Below, piece by piece: positions 23,261-40,195 of a DNA stretch of 64,000 nucleotides; position 1 is the first letter of the stretch, and the number at the start of each line of letters is the position of its first letter. This DNA comes from Myoxocephalus aenaeus (taxonomy: Eukaryota > Chordata > Actinopteri > Perciformes > Cottidae), in the NCBI GenBank assembly GCA_038501785.1, contig JBAMJR010000097.1, forward strand, positions 8,355,001 through 8,419,000. The letters run 5' to 3'. The notes beneath the pieces are model-generated. The model was not told where the DNA came from, searched no databases, and saw only the letters and a list, made by a program, of their open reading frames with translations. A program made the translations under genes and the position numbers.

Positions 23261-23943
23261 TGTTTTGTTACAATTGTTAAATCAGTATGTTACACGTTTT
23301 ATTTTGTAACAGGAAATGTCCTGTAACTTGTCAGGTGACTTATAATCAGGAAGTGAAGGAAGAGCGTGGCTCAGAGCTGCTGTTTTCAGTAGTTTTCCAA
23401 TCTAGTTGAGTCTGCCTGCATCTTATGCCTTTTGATGGCATCGTTGGTATGTATTGATTTGTTTTATTGTTACTTATGATCGCAGATGATTATTTTTGTG
23501 ACAATGTTTAGTTTTGGGAAGTTTTATGCACAAAGTCCATCCAGTCATTATAGTTAATGACTAATCCGCTATGACTGTTGTTAAAGTACATATGACAGAA
23601 TAAATACAAGTAAATATGAATAAATAGTTGATGATATGTTAAAATACAGTGGTTTACAGGAACATATGTAGGTAAATCAGCAGTAAATACATAAAAAGTA
23701 GCGGTTAAAAACAAAGCAATGTATGTCATTGAAGAATCAGTATATTGACATTGTGTGTATGTGTAAGGTTAAAGAGAAAGCATTTTATTTGTATTCATTA
23801 TGCCTTTTGTGTGTTTTAGTTGTATTCTTTCTTACGTCATTAAACCTGTGGACAACGGACAACTGTCTTCAGAGTCGTGATGTCAGGAAGGAGTTTGTCT
23901 AACTGCCAAGGTGTATCACAGCACATATACTGAGGGCAGCATA
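23261..23943 (+). repeat. 3' LTR of the BEL/Pao element
   Basis: 683 bp. It keeps the 35-bp segment (about 23,328-23,362) that the 5' LTR lacks. Confidence 0.9.
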
Positions 23944-23948
23944 ATATT
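23944..23948. repeat. target-site duplication, right copy (ATATT)
   Basis: Identical to 18685-18689. Confidence 0.85.
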
Positions 23949-24935
<987 letters not shown>

Positions 24936-25384
24936 CCTAAACAGAGGTATTTTCACATACAAAATCCCAAAGAATGTATGCGGGAAACACAAAAAATACA
25001 TTAGGCCTACACTGGATAGCTGTTTGTATGAGTGTTTAATTAGGAAACTCAGTACGACTAACACAGGCAATCAGGGATAGCAAACCAGTAGCAGCGACAT
25101 TTGGGTAGCACTTTATAATAAGTACACACAATTTAGCATTAGTAAAGCATTAGAATAAACACTGAATTCATCATTTATAAAGCATTATTCCAACATGAAT
25201 ACTCATTAGTAACTCATTCATAAACACAGTTATAAATGTTTCATTCTTGATTAATAAGCTTGGGTTTCATACTTTATAAATGATGGATTCCCCATTTGTA
25301 AATGAAGTATTCATGACTTATAGATGATTAATAAGATCATTTGTAAAGTGTAAATGATAAAAACAATGCTGCAATTCATGATGA

Positions 25385-25605
25385 ACTCAGGTAGTTACTA
25401 CTCGTTAATTCAGTAGTTACTAACCGTTCGTTAAGTATTAGTTAAGCATGTTCTGTGACCTAATCTAAAGTGTAGACTATCTATGCTTTACAAAGCATTA
25501 ATACATGTCATAATTAATTCAGTAGGTACTACTGGTTAGTTGAGTATTAGTTAAGTATGTTCTGTGACCTAATCTAAAGTGAAGACTCTATGCTTTACAA
25601 AGATT
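25385..25605 (+). repeat. internal tandem duplication inside the MITE
   Basis: Two adjacent copies of about 110 bp. Both contain AATTCAGTAG, TATTAGTTAAG, TGTTCTGTGACCTAATCTAA and CTTTACAAAG in the same order. Confidence 0.8.
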
Positions 25606-25626
25606 TATAAGCAGTGGCTCAAAGCA

Positions 25627-25686
25627 ACATATTATTGATTATAGCTATGGCTAGCTTGCTAGCCATAGCTATAATCAATAATATGT
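25627..25686. repeat. perfect 29-bp inverted repeat at the centre of the MITE
   Basis: Arms 25627-25655 and 25658-25686 are exact reverse complements with a 2-nt spacer and include the palindromes GCTAGC and ATAGCTAT. It would form a near-loopless hairpin. Confidence 0.95.
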
Positions 25687-25967
25687 AGCTATGTGCCAAC
25701 AAACTATGGAACACTCGTGCCACTGACGGGCATGGCCCCCCAAGCACCATCATATTAATGTTATTTATCACTTTGTGTTGTGTCTATTTCCCTTTTCTGT
25801 TGAGAAGATAAAACCCAAGCTTATTAATCAAGAATGAAACATTTATAACGTTTATGAATGAGTTACTAATGAGTATTTAATGCTTTATAAATGATGAATT
25901 GTGTGTTTATTCATGCTTTATTAATGCTAAATAGTGTGTACTTATTATAAAGTGCTACCGACATTTG

Positions 25968-27008
25968 ACTTGTGAAACATGCCTAGAACAGTAGCATGGC
26001 ATGCCTGTATCATGTTCAACCTTTCAACTCTCAATCATTTTTGGGTGCTTGACTTTTTTTCTCTCCCAGGGGCTTGTTGACTGGTGCGGATTGGACAGGT
26101 GGCATAGCGTGGAGAAGAGCTGGCTATTTACCAGCCAATAAAAATAGCTGTGGTCTCCATGATGTCACCGGTGAGTAAATCATATAGCTCCTGACTGCAG
26201 AGAGAGAATGAAAATGAGAGAAAGAAAACAAGGCAGTATTTTTTTATTTTGAACAGTTTCATGTTTCTCATTCGGTTAAACTAGTTTCATATTACACTTC
26301 TGTAGCTTCTCGCTTTCATGCCAGATCTCAGTTTTCTGCATGTCTTTATCTGTAGGTGCTCCAACCTATTTTGCTACGTCTGATCAATACAACCAGGAAG
26401 ACGCAAACGAGCAGAGAACGAGAGACCAGGTTCCCCACGCCAAACCCCAATATCACTGTTGCCTTCAGCCAGTCACACTGGCTGCAGTTGCCAGAAAGGG
26501 TGTACAGGCTAAAGCCGGAGTCTGATCTCACTCCCATACCTGGCATTCTGAAGCCACAACACCATGCTGCCGATGTGGAACCCGATCAGTCGTAAATCTT
26601 CTCTGTTTGACCATGTGACATGCCAAATTTGTGATTCTGCCCTCTCGTCCACCCTCCGCATCTCTTTCCTTCCACCCACAGCCACCCATACTGCCCTTCT
26701 AACTCCAGGCCCCTCTGGCTCACGGGAATGTCAGGCAGGAAGGTGACAATCCCACACGCACAGATTGGCGTTTCTGTGTGCATCTTTCATGTGTTCGTAC
26801 GTGTACCTTTGGCTTTATATCTGTGTGTGAATATGTGATTGTGTGTGCATAACTCCAGTGACCCAGTGGCAGCATGGCAGCAGGGTACTCTCGGTAATAA
26901 GATGTTAGGAATGTAGCACTTGTCAGCCTCTCCGAGGATGCTGTTAATTCACATTCTGTCCGTTTCAGAGGGTTAGCCCTTAATAGACAGTCAACATTCA
27001 CCTGCGTA

Positions 27009-27011
<3 letters not shown>
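25968..27011. other. non-coding stretch
   Basis: Short frames only, with no recognisable domain. I see no RNA gene. Confidence 0.4.

Positions 27012-27050
<39 letters not shown>
27012..27050. repeat. (CT)n microsatellite
   Basis: About 20 pure CT units. Confidence 0.95.
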
Positions 27051-27054
<4 letters not shown>

Positions 27055-27299
27055 ATGTGTGTGTATATGCATTTAAGTGTACAAACTGCTTCCTTACATT
27101 AATGACATTTGAGGTTCTGTCAATGTGCTGCAACTCTGTGTATTACACTTTTTGTGAGACAACTTGCATCTTCCACAGCTACCCTAAAAGAACCATAACC
27201 ATGAGAACACAGTAGAGGCAGAACTAAAACAATGTTTTTTGCATGTTTAAGCCGATTCATTATACATACTTTTTTCAAAGCATTTGAGGTTTATAAAAA

Positions 27300-27450
27300 G
27301 TTGTTCCACTATCCTGTAGAGAACTATTCTCAAATCAAAACCCACCTCTTCAGAACTGCTTTTAATGTGTGATTGTGTGCTCTATGTTCTTATTGTTTTT
27401 ATTAAAAAATGTTTTGTAAAGTGTCTTTGAGTACTATGAAAAGTGCTATA
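27300..27450 (+). mobile_element. 3' end of an L2-like LINE, split by a later insertion
   Basis: One frame gives KTHLFRTAFNV, a pattern seen at the C-terminus of L2-type LINE proteins. A tail follows with AAAGTGTCTTTGAGTACT and GAAAAGTGCTATATA. The rest of the tail (TATAAATGAAATGC and ATT repeats) lies at 28,981-29,012, beyond the inserted LINE. Confidence 0.55.
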
Positions 27451-27452
27451 TA

Positions 27453-27902
27453 GTGCCCGTCGCCCTGACCTCTGTGGTCATGAAGTCTTTTGAGCGCCTG
27501 GTCCTGTCCCACCTCAAAACCCTGACTGACCCACTCCTGGACCCTCTGCAGTTCGCCTACAGGGCCAACAGGTCTGTAGACGATGCTGTCAACATGGCCC
27601 TCCACTACATCCTCCAGCATCTGGACTCCCCAGGAACCTACGCCAGGATCCTGTTCATGGACTTCAGCTCTGCCTTCAACACCATCATCCCATCTCTGCT
27701 GCAGGACAAGCTCTCCCAGCTGCACGTGCCCGACTCCACCTGCAGGTGGATCACAGACTTCCTGACTGACAGGAAGCAGCACGTGAGGCTGGGGAAACAC
27801 GTCTCAGGCTCCCGGACCACCAGCACCGGTTCCCCCCAAGGCCGCTCTTCTCGCTGTACACCAACAGCTGCACCTCCAGTCACCAGTCCGTCAAGCTCCT
27901 GA
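27453..27902 (+). pseudogene. LINE reverse transcriptase, N-terminal part
   Basis: The frame shows [23 protein letters not shown], the catalytic-Asp segment [13 protein letters not shown] and TGSPQG, all standard non-LTR RT motifs in order. After SPQG (27,832-27,843) a short deletion shifts the frame, so codons beyond it are not the true reading. Confidence 0.85.
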
Positions 27903-27904
27903 AG

Positions 27905-28597
27905 TTCGCGGATGACACCACCCTCATTGGACTCATCTCTGGAGGGGACGAGTCCGCCTACAGGTGGGAGACTGACCACCTGGAGACCTGGTGCAGCCAG
28001 AACAACCTGGAGCTCAACGCTCTGAAGACAGTGGAGATGGTTGTGGACTTCAGAAAGAACGCAGCCCCACCCGCCCCTCTCATCCTGTGTGACTCCCCCG
28101 TCGACGCTGTGGAGTCCTTCCGCTTCCTGGGCTCCATCATTTCCCAGGACCTCAAGTGGGAACTGAACATCAGCTCCATCGCCAAGAAGGCCCAGCAGAG
28201 GATGTTCTTCCTGAGGCAGCTGAAGAAGTTCAACCTGCCGATGAAAATGATGGTGCACTTCTACACTGCCATCGTTGAGTCCATCCTCTGCTCCTCCATC
28301 ACCGTCTGGCACACCGCAGCCACTGCCAAGGACAAGGCCAGGCTGCAGCGCATCATCCGCTCTGCTGAGAGGGTGATTGGCTGTAATCTGCCATCCCTCC
28401 AGGACTTGTTCGCCTCCAGGACTCTGAGGCGAGCTAGGAAGATTGCAGCTGACCCCTCTCACCCTGGACATATCCTGTTCGAGTCCCTCCCCTCTGGCAG
28501 GAGGCTGAGGTCCATCAGGACCAAGACCTCACGCCACACAAACAGTTTCTTCCCGTCAGCAGTCGGGCTCATCAACAGGGCCCGGGTCCCCCACTGA
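27905..28597 (+). pseudogene. LINE reverse transcriptase, C-terminal part
   Basis: Open in a different frame from the upstream part. It starts with the RT box FADDTT (27905-27922), then FRFLGSIIS, AQQRMFFLRQL and a C-terminus ending INRARVPH. Its antisense frames (around 27,638-28,471) are shadows. Confidence 0.85.
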
Positions 28598-28951
28598 CTG
28601 TCCCTGTCACCCCCAGCTATTTTAATTTTTAATTTTTAATTTGAACTCTTAATTTTTATTTTTATTTTCTCTTCTTTATTTTTATTTCTCTTTACCATTC
28701 ACTCCTCTGCACACCGCATACTTAAACACTCGTCACTTTAACATACACTTTAACGTACATTCACATTAACGTATCTGTTGACTGAGCACTTGCTTATCTT
28801 ACACATATTTTAATACCAATTGCACTGTTGTTTTCGTTGATTGTTGATTGTTGATTGTTGTTTGTCTCGTCTTACGTCCCATGTCCATGTCCAATGTATG
28901 CACCTTCCGCCTCAAAAAATTCCTCGTTTGTGTGAAAACATTCCTGGCAAA

Positions 28952-28980
28952 TAAACGGTTTCTGATTCTGATTCTGATTC
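28952..28980 (+). repeat. (CTGATT)n tail of the LINE
   Basis: Short tandem hexamer at the LINE 3' end, as expected from target-primed reverse transcription. Confidence 0.85.
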
Positions 28981-29012
28981 TATATAAATGAAATGCATTA
29001 TTATTATTATTC

Positions 29013-30059
29013 ATCTCAGGCCAACATGAAAATTTACTTGCTTGAGAAAATATCTGAGTTAAAGGCAAATCAATCAACATGGTTATCCTAAAACAATCAG
29101 TGATGGGTGACATAATAAAACTTCAGAATACTACTCTTAAAATATTTGGGAAAGGAAAAATTGCTGCAACCACTAAACTGTAATGTAACATGTAAGACCA
29201 TGAACATATCTATCAATCACACTATTTCCAGTATCTAAAATCCCACATGATATCATGTTCACATAAAAATAGATACATTGGTGCTATTATTTTCAGTGAT
29301 CCCAATCAGGTGTCATGTGTTTTTCAAACGATGCTGCCATGAACTGATAATGACGACTGCAGAAGATATAAAACACATTAAACGATGTAAAAACTCAGGC
29401 CTAGGTATGCTGAAGAAAATAGTTGTCAGTAATGAAAAAGTGTACATGGTTTCTAATAAATTGGCTAAAACAAACATGAGCTTTAAAATTCTTTAATCAT
29501 ATTTCACTGATTTCAAGACTCCGAGCTCTGGTATCCTTATGGTCGGTAAGGTCACAATGAGGGAGTTGTTTTAGGAAGAAAATAGCTGCCCCCTTGCTCA
29601 TTCTATCACAGAAGATTTATCACCAACATTTGTGTAGATGGATGAATGAGCCAGACCTGTCCATATGTGGCCCTTTGTGTGCGTGTGTGCCAAAGTGTCT
29701 GTGTTTCCGATGACACTTGATGATTTTGAACAGCTGAGATGAGTTTGTGTGGAAGTGGACAACGGGGCAGCTGTACATCTCTGTCTTGGACATATACTAC
29801 ACACATACTCACAGAGACACATACACACTGAGGCATATAAAACAACAGTGGAATCCTGAGGTCCGACCCCCTTGGGACCAAGCCAGACTGGGACCTTAAT
29901 AAAGGCCTTGTTGTTTCAGGAGGTAGCTTATGTGGTTTCAGGTTCTCAGCAGGCCCCACTTTTACAGACATCTGCCATAATCTTTCTGATTGCATTGTCC
30001 TGAATTGCCTTTACACTAATGATTGTCAACATTTTTTCACTTTGACAATTTCACTTTAA
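29013..30059. other. non-coding stretch
   Basis: No gene or clear repeat seen. Confidence 0.4.
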
Positions 30060-30396
30060 AGGTCCATTGTGTAGTACCTGGCGGCATCGAACGGTGTGTT
30101 TGCAAATTGCAGCCAACTGAAATGTTACCGTGTGCCCAGTGCATCGGAGAACTATACTGCTTGATACAAAAACACAAATGGCCCGATTTAGAGTCAGTGT
30201 TTGGTTTGTCTGTTCTGGGCTACCGTAGAAACATGGCGGAGGTAGAGGACCCGCTTCATATGTAGATATCAACAGATTATTCTAAGGTATAAAAACACAT
30301 TAACAATAACAATTGTTATTTTCAGGTGATTACAGAAATAACATATACTAATTCCATTTCTGCCAATAGATCCCCCTAAATGCTACTCTGTACCCT
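30060..30396. mobile_element. degenerate MITE-like fish repeat
   Basis: It starts AGGTCCATTGTGTAG and ends CCTAAATGCTACTCTGTACCCT, which are imperfectly complementary. The inner part (CTGGGCTACCGTAGAAACATGG, AGAGGACCCGCT) resembles an interspersed repeat that I know from fish genomes. The short frame through it is incidental. Family not assigned. Confidence 0.5.
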
Positions 30397-30714
30397 ATTG
30401 GTAATGTAAAGGGTTAATGAAAGTGCACATGTGCACTCTTTGCTTTAATGTACTCATGGTATTTGTAACCTATTAATGGTGGTGTTGTAATGTGAATAGT
30501 CGTCTAAATAAAACCAGTTGCCATTACTACCTCAACAGGGCCTGCAACATCTCAGCCAATGAGAGACTTTGCTTGGTCAGTCCTCTTTTAAAGAGAGGCG
30601 GGGCTGGATGTGCTGCAGGGTCACAAGGAGTGATGTAACCTGTGTTTATTTTCAGCATATACACGTAAATGTAGACACACTGACACCTTCATGCACACTC
30701 GCAGACACGCACAC

Positions 30715-30739
30715 GCACACACACACACACACACACACA
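30715..30739. repeat. (CA)n microsatellite
   Basis: Short CA run. Confidence 0.9.
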
Positions 30740-30913
30740 GCAACTGTAGACGCTTGCACATACTGTTCTTTACATGCGAAGATTTTAGCATGCACCGACT
30801 GACTGAACTTTGGGATCTCTGCCATGTTTCTGCAAGCTGGTTGTCTCTCTAGCTCTCTTTTCAGTTTGGTCACTCGATGACAACTGTTGTATGTGCACAC
30901 GGACCGACAGTAG

Positions 30914-30919
<6 letters not shown>

Positions 30920-31009
<90 letters not shown>
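30920..31009. repeat. (CA)n microsatellite
   Basis: About 45 pure CA units preceded by GCGCGC. Confidence 0.97.
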
Positions 31010-31011
<2 letters not shown>

Positions 31012-32700
31012 TGAGTAGTGGGTGGCTGTTCCAGGGGGAACACAGGACGATTAAATAGCGAAAGGTGTGTGTATCACTAGGGAAGACAAGTTAGAGGCAG
31101 AGACAGAAAGAGACACAGAGACACAGAGAGACATTTAGTCATAGCCATTAATAATAATAGTGGCCTCCCTTTCCGTCTGTCAGCTGCAGCTGTTGATCAC
31201 GCTGGTGCAACACTGAACTTTCTAGCATTGCATCACTCTCTTTCTCCCCGACTCCAATGCTGTCCTGTGATACCCTGCATGTATATGGATCGAGTGAGTC
31301 ATATTGCACATCATGCTGCGAGGGATTATTGCCCCAGTAATGTTAAGACTGATCAGTTTGAAAAGTAGATTTACAAATTTCAATTCATTCATTAATTTGA
31401 TTTAAAAACAGACACCCTCTGCTGATACTCTGATGGTCCAATTTACAGTATTTTATTGCAGTCCTAAACTGAAAAAAACATTTAATCAAAACAGTGATGC
31501 AATACTTGTTCAAAGTGAGAACTTGAGTGTTGCATGTCTGCTTTATCCACAGCTATTTAAGAGCATGTTCAATTCATTAGCATGCCAATAACCTGCCACT
31601 AGTTATTCATACTATGTGTGATGTATGCATAGCGAGATGTTGGTCATGTTCTCTAGAGAACGCAGCAGAGGGACGATGTAACTTCCAGAGGAGCTCGTCC
31701 ACTCGCATACATCAGAGACATTCCACCTCATCTGACACTCGTCCATGGAATTCTGCAAATTGTCCACACTATTCTACCAGGCATTCTGGAGTGCTCGTCA
31801 AAAAGACTGGCATGCCCAAACATCAGGCACCTGTAAACCCTTAAAACAGGGGCAAGGGACTATGTTTCCTGGATAATGTATATAACCTGTTGTTAATGAT
31901 TTCAAAATAGAAATATAATATAGAAACAAAATATATTGTATTAAATTTGTACATGGATGCATGATAACGTATGTGCTCCTGGGTCTGGTTGCTATTGTCA
32001 TTGGGTGTGTGTGTGTGAACATATTGTTTTGTTTGCACTGCTGATAGGTGATAATTTGTCATAGATTTGTGCAGAGTCCCTTTCTCCTCTATGTTAGTAT
32101 GGCCAGTGTATGCAACCTATAGTTGACACTATGTGTCATTCTGGGAACACACTAAATACTTCCGATGACTTGAAGGTTTACTTGGCAACCGATGGCGGTT
32201 TTAAGACCACGGATACACTTTCAACTTGGACTGAGTGCAATATTTTTAAGTATCCAGTACATGGAAAGAAGTAAAACGTCATTTAATCACATGTATCATG
32301 TGCTCTTTGTTGTGTGGCTAGTTATACAGCTCAATGACTTCATCCAACTCTATTTGTGTAACTGGATGACATTCTATTTAACCTTTATTTTAGCCAGGAT
32401 TAAGAAGTTGTGGAGCCATTATTAGTCACATGTTGTTTCCAACTTTTCTAGAAAACACTAGTGTATGTGTCACTGTCCTTGACTTTGACATGATTTACAC
32501 CTACACTTTTGACACCTATCATGCTTTCAACGATTACAATATTTTGCCAATTTATTCTTGGTATCAAAAGGAAACATTCACTTTACTCAAGTTCAACCAA
32601 TGATCTGCTGGTATTGGGAGTGTTGGTGGTGGTGAAGTTGGGGGTGGAGGGCTAGTAAAGGTGGGAGGGGTTGACACAGAGATGTACAGGACAGGACACC
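31010..32700. other. non-coding stretch upstream of the vestigial-like gene
   Basis: No exon recognised. Short frames lack domains. Part may hold distal regulatory sequence for the gene starting at 32,948, but nothing specific can be named. Confidence 0.4.
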
Positions 32701-32947
32701 CTCATAGTTGCTCCATAAACCTCACCACATTTTGCTGCCGCAGCTGTTGTGGCGCACACAGGGAGCAGAGCGGTGTGCTTCTTCTGGGGTGATTATGTCG
32801 AGTCCGGTAACGGCTTTTTCACACTGATCAGCGATCACCGAGCTCATTTATTTGCGGCAAAAAAAACCAACAACAACCGGAATGTTGTCACTCTCTCTGT
32901 CAGCAAGGTCGGTTTCCACAGAGCAGTGAAGACGCCGCTCATTTACC
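32700..32947 (+). promoter_or_regulatory. probable promoter and 5' UTR of the vestigial-like gene
   Basis: GC content rises just upstream of the ATG, and a CAGCTG E-box lies at 32741-32746. VGLL2 orthologues are expressed in skeletal muscle and E-boxes bind myogenic bHLH factors, so the site is plausible, but E-boxes are common by chance. No clear TATA box is seen. Confidence 0.35.
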
Positions 32948-37134
<4,187 letters not shown>

Positions 37135-37758
37135 CGAGCCCTTCAGTCACATTGACCAGCCATTACCAGATCCAATTAGTCCCTGGACCTGCTCCGCTAT
37201 TGAAGCAGCGTGTCCCTTTATCCCCCCACACACTCCATCCCCATCTACCCACCCCCTTCTCTCTGCTCCTGGCCTCCCCTGCCAGTATACAGCCTTGCTC
37301 CAGGTCGACGTGTGTGCACCATGGAGATAAAGCAGGGAGAGGGAGAGAGAGACAGAGGGAGAGAGAGAGACAGTGTCACTGTCTATAATCTGTGTGGGTT
37401 GCTCTCTCTCTTTCCCATCTCTCTCCCACTCTCTCCCCCAACGTTGCCGGTGCAGCACAGACCTTGGCAAGGTGTGAGCCACAGTGACCTGTTTGGACTG
37501 AGAGAGACAGGATCACAACAGACCTTAGCGGAGGACGGAGAGATAGAGGGATGAATGGAGGGACAGGGGGATGAATACGGGCGAGCAGGGATTCCCTCCA
37601 ATGTCCCTGGTTATCTCTGTCTCATGCTCTTTGTTGGTACAGTGGTTGTCATCATCCACTTATCTGCATTTCACAAATGCAGCATGCGGATATAAACAGA
37701 AGCAGCAATTATGGTGGTTTATGCTTTGTTATTATTTAATTTTGCTCTCTGAAATAAA
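37135..37758 (+). other. vgll2: probable 3' UTR of the vestigial-like gene
   Basis: Non-coding sequence after the stop. It contains GA-rich runs near 37,330-37,375 and leads to an AATAAA. Confidence 0.5.
37753..37758 (+). terminator. vgll2: candidate polyadenylation signal of the vestigial-like gene
   Basis: AATAAA 620 bases after the stop codon. Another AATAAA at 37934-37939 could serve a longer form. Confidence 0.55.
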
Positions 37759-39530
37759 GTGTTTCTATTTATTGGTGTTTATGTGCATTTCTCAAATGTT
37801 TGGTTCGGCCAGTGATCTGAAATTATTGTGATTCAGTTTATCGTGTTTTCTAAAGGGGGAGGCGATGGAGATGACCATGCCATGTTTTTTTGGTGTACTT
37901 TCTCATCAATCTACGAAGCAATCTTTTGTGGAGAATAAAGGTAATTTTTTTTAAAACATGAAAAATGTGTTCAGTTCAACAAGTCTTTGTTTGCTCTGAA
38001 CAGATTCACATTTTGTGGTCTTTCAATTTGATGATGAAGATGTTCCATTTTAGTTCTTTATTTCTCTGTGTCATTGTTAGATGTTTTGAATTTGGACTTT
38101 CTAAATACTGGGTTGTTCTTTTGTCCAAGAAGATTGTGATGTCAATAAATATTGTTATGGTAAAATTACACATCTCATAAATGTTTACCTTGCATGGCAT
38201 TATGACAAATACTATTTGATTAGTTTAAAGGAAGTTGTAAATACATCCAAAGTATAAATACTAACATTCAATCTTCAAGAAATGTATCTCAGTATTATTG
38301 GGTAGAAGACACGTGGTAGTCAATGAGGGCTTGATGGAGGCTTTTAAATCAGTTTCTGATTTTAAACACTAATAAATAGAGTGTGTTGATATTTTAGTAG
38401 CTGTGTGAATCCTAGAGACAGTAGCAGAGCCAGATGTGATCAAGGTTGTGCTATGCGACTTGCCTTATTTAAAAGGCCTTCCATTTGAATTCCTGCTTGC
38501 ATTCACAGTTTGTCACCTATAAAGTGGGGACGAGTGGTGAATGCCAGCAATGTGTAACCAGAGATGAAGCCTGCCATTCCAGCTATGCACCAAATGTTGC
38601 TGTGTTATTGATCCGATAATCAGATTATGTGCTAAGGTATGCCAGTCTGGGCCACTGTCACAATTTAACGGCTGTTATGTGTGACCCCCCACTAGAGAGC
38701 AGCCAGCTATGTTATTGGCTCTAAGCTGAGGATACATGTAGAGTAATGAAATTAGAAGAGTTTATGGGGATAGCGTTCCTCTCAGTTTCCCATGCCAAGA
38801 AATCGTACTGCCTTTTCACACTAATATTGTCACTGCGCCTCAGGGTTTTCTTTTCACATCGGATCCTCCAGGATCTACTCCATTAGTATGCACCCAGAGC
38901 TATTGTCACATTATATTACTTAGATGTTGATCAACCCTACATAGCAATAAAAAACAGTTTATCTAACAGTTTATAGAAGAACATCACTGCATATTTCGTC
39001 ATTATTGATGCTGACTGTTACAGTGATATGGATCAATTGATTCAGAATATCCACAAGAATTAGCACCAAAACTACTGTAGATTAATTGTATTATTGACCC
39101 ACGATTAAATGTGTGGTAGCTGTGATTACTTACTCAACAGGAACGCTGTGTACACAAAGCCTAAGGAAATGCTGCCCTCTCCTGGTGTGGTTATAACACT
39201 GCAAAAGCGTTCAAGAAAAAGAATGAGTCAAAACCTTACTTGTGACTGACTGACTGTTGATACACACTTGAATCTGTGTGAGGTATACTGCTCCACAGAG
39301 GCTGAGAGCAGAACTACAGAAGCACTGAAGTTGAGAAAGAAGGGTCTAGCAACTACAAAACAGATAGAAATGCATTGCTATAGAACCCACATTAAACGTA
39401 GAAAATGTCTTTGGATGGTGGGAATGCTCAGAGAAATGGTATCTACGAACAAAATGTGTTATTTTTCCTTTGTCTGTTAATGTCTGTAACTAATATGCTT
39501 TTAAAAATAAACTTTATTTTAAATGATTTA
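37759..39530. other. non-coding stretch
   Basis: No gene seen. A CTCF-like core (CCAGGAGAGGGCAG on the minus strand, one mismatch) lies at 39185-39172. Confidence 0.4.
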
Positions 39531-39544
39531 CAGTCAAGCTGTTG

Positions 39545-40110
39545 TTTGTTGTATATAATTTATTTTATATAGCCCAAAATCACAAATTAGCCTCAGAGAG
39601 CTTTACAATCTGAACACATACACATCGGATCAGGACCCCCCCCCCCCCCCCGCCCCCCAAAAAAATCCCCAGATGGACAGAAGTACAATAGATGTCATGT
39701 GTACATAATTAACAACATAACAGAGTTACAACACATTCAATGCATATGACAGAAATTATTCATATAATGAGTAGTAGGCATGATGAAAAAGTTACAACGA
39801 CAACAATAATAATAGGCCTGTGTTTGACTTTGAATGTCTTTGACCCATTCCTGTTGCATAGTGTAATGCTCTCAAACACTTTGTAATTCCTTCATGTGAC
39901 TGCTGCATTTTCATTGTATTGACAAGTTTACTAGTGGATATAGTTGAATAATAATGATAATAAAAGCAATAATGGTATTGGCAATACTTATTGCAATGCA
40001 ACTAACAATAATAATGATAATAGCAGGAGGTGTCGGGTAGGACCACAGCAGGATGCAGGACCAGGGTCAAGATGTAACCACGATCCATGGAAACCTGTGA
40101 GGAGAGAAAG
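39545..40110 (+). mobile_element. interspersed repeat common in fish genomes (family not named)
   Basis: Phrases such as CCCAAAATCACAAATTAGCC, GCTTTACAATCTG, CACATCGGATCAGGA and TGTCGGGTAGGACCACAGCA occur in this order in a repeat I recognise from fish genomes. It includes a run of sixteen C at about 39637-39651 and short AAT/ATG microsatellites. No coding capacity. Confidence 0.5.
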
Positions 40111-40195
40111 CACAAAGACTCTGAAAAAAGAGCAAAGTTAGTAATGTGGAAATAGAGATTTGAAGATGTCCTCTTGGGCTCAGGGAAAAGTGTGT

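Larger units (their letters stand above)
18690..23943 (+). mobile_element. BEL/Pao LTR retrotransposon, defective
   Basis: Two direct LTRs (18690-19337 and 23261-23943) enclose broken gag-pol, and an ATATT duplication flanks the whole. Protein blocks in order are an Ala/Glu-rich coiled-coil gag region, a Pao-type gag domain, zinc-knuckle-like cysteines, an aspartic-protease-like motif, a reverse transcriptase with a YVDD box, and an integrase zinc-domain fragment. The last block is a C-terminal piece of the type that ends BEL polyproteins (DUF5641-like). At 5.25 kb it is shorter than an intact element. The integrase catalytic core is missing between about 23,040 and 23,050. Several frame breaks make it incapable of encoding its own enzymes. 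Confidence 0.9.
25096..25967. mobile_element. MITE (non-autonomous DNA transposon) with long terminal inverted repeats
   Basis: The element spans 25104-25959 (856 bp) and is flanked by identical 8-bp copies of GACATTTG (25096-25103 and 25960-25967). The termini are inverted repeats starting GGTAGCACTTTATAATAAG. The left arm runs to about 25267 and the right arm starts near 25811, so the arms are about 150-165 bp. There is no coding capacity. An 8-bp duplication occurs with hAT, P and Merlin transposases. The long arms and GG terminus do not settle which. Confidence 0.9.
27451..28980 (+). mobile_element. 5'-truncated non-LTR retrotransposon (L2/CR1/Rex1-like)
   Basis: It begins inside the reverse transcriptase, contains the rest of the protein up to a stop at 28595-28597, and has a 3' UTR ending in CTGATT repeats (28,952-28,980). 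It sits in the tail of the older element at 27,300-27,450. TATA at both edges is a possible short target duplication. One frame break between 27,830 and 27,905 means this copy is dead. Confidence 0.85.

Noticed and set aside
27638..28471. 277-codon minus-strand frame
   Set aside because: It is antisense to the LINE reverse transcriptase and a by-product of its codon composition.
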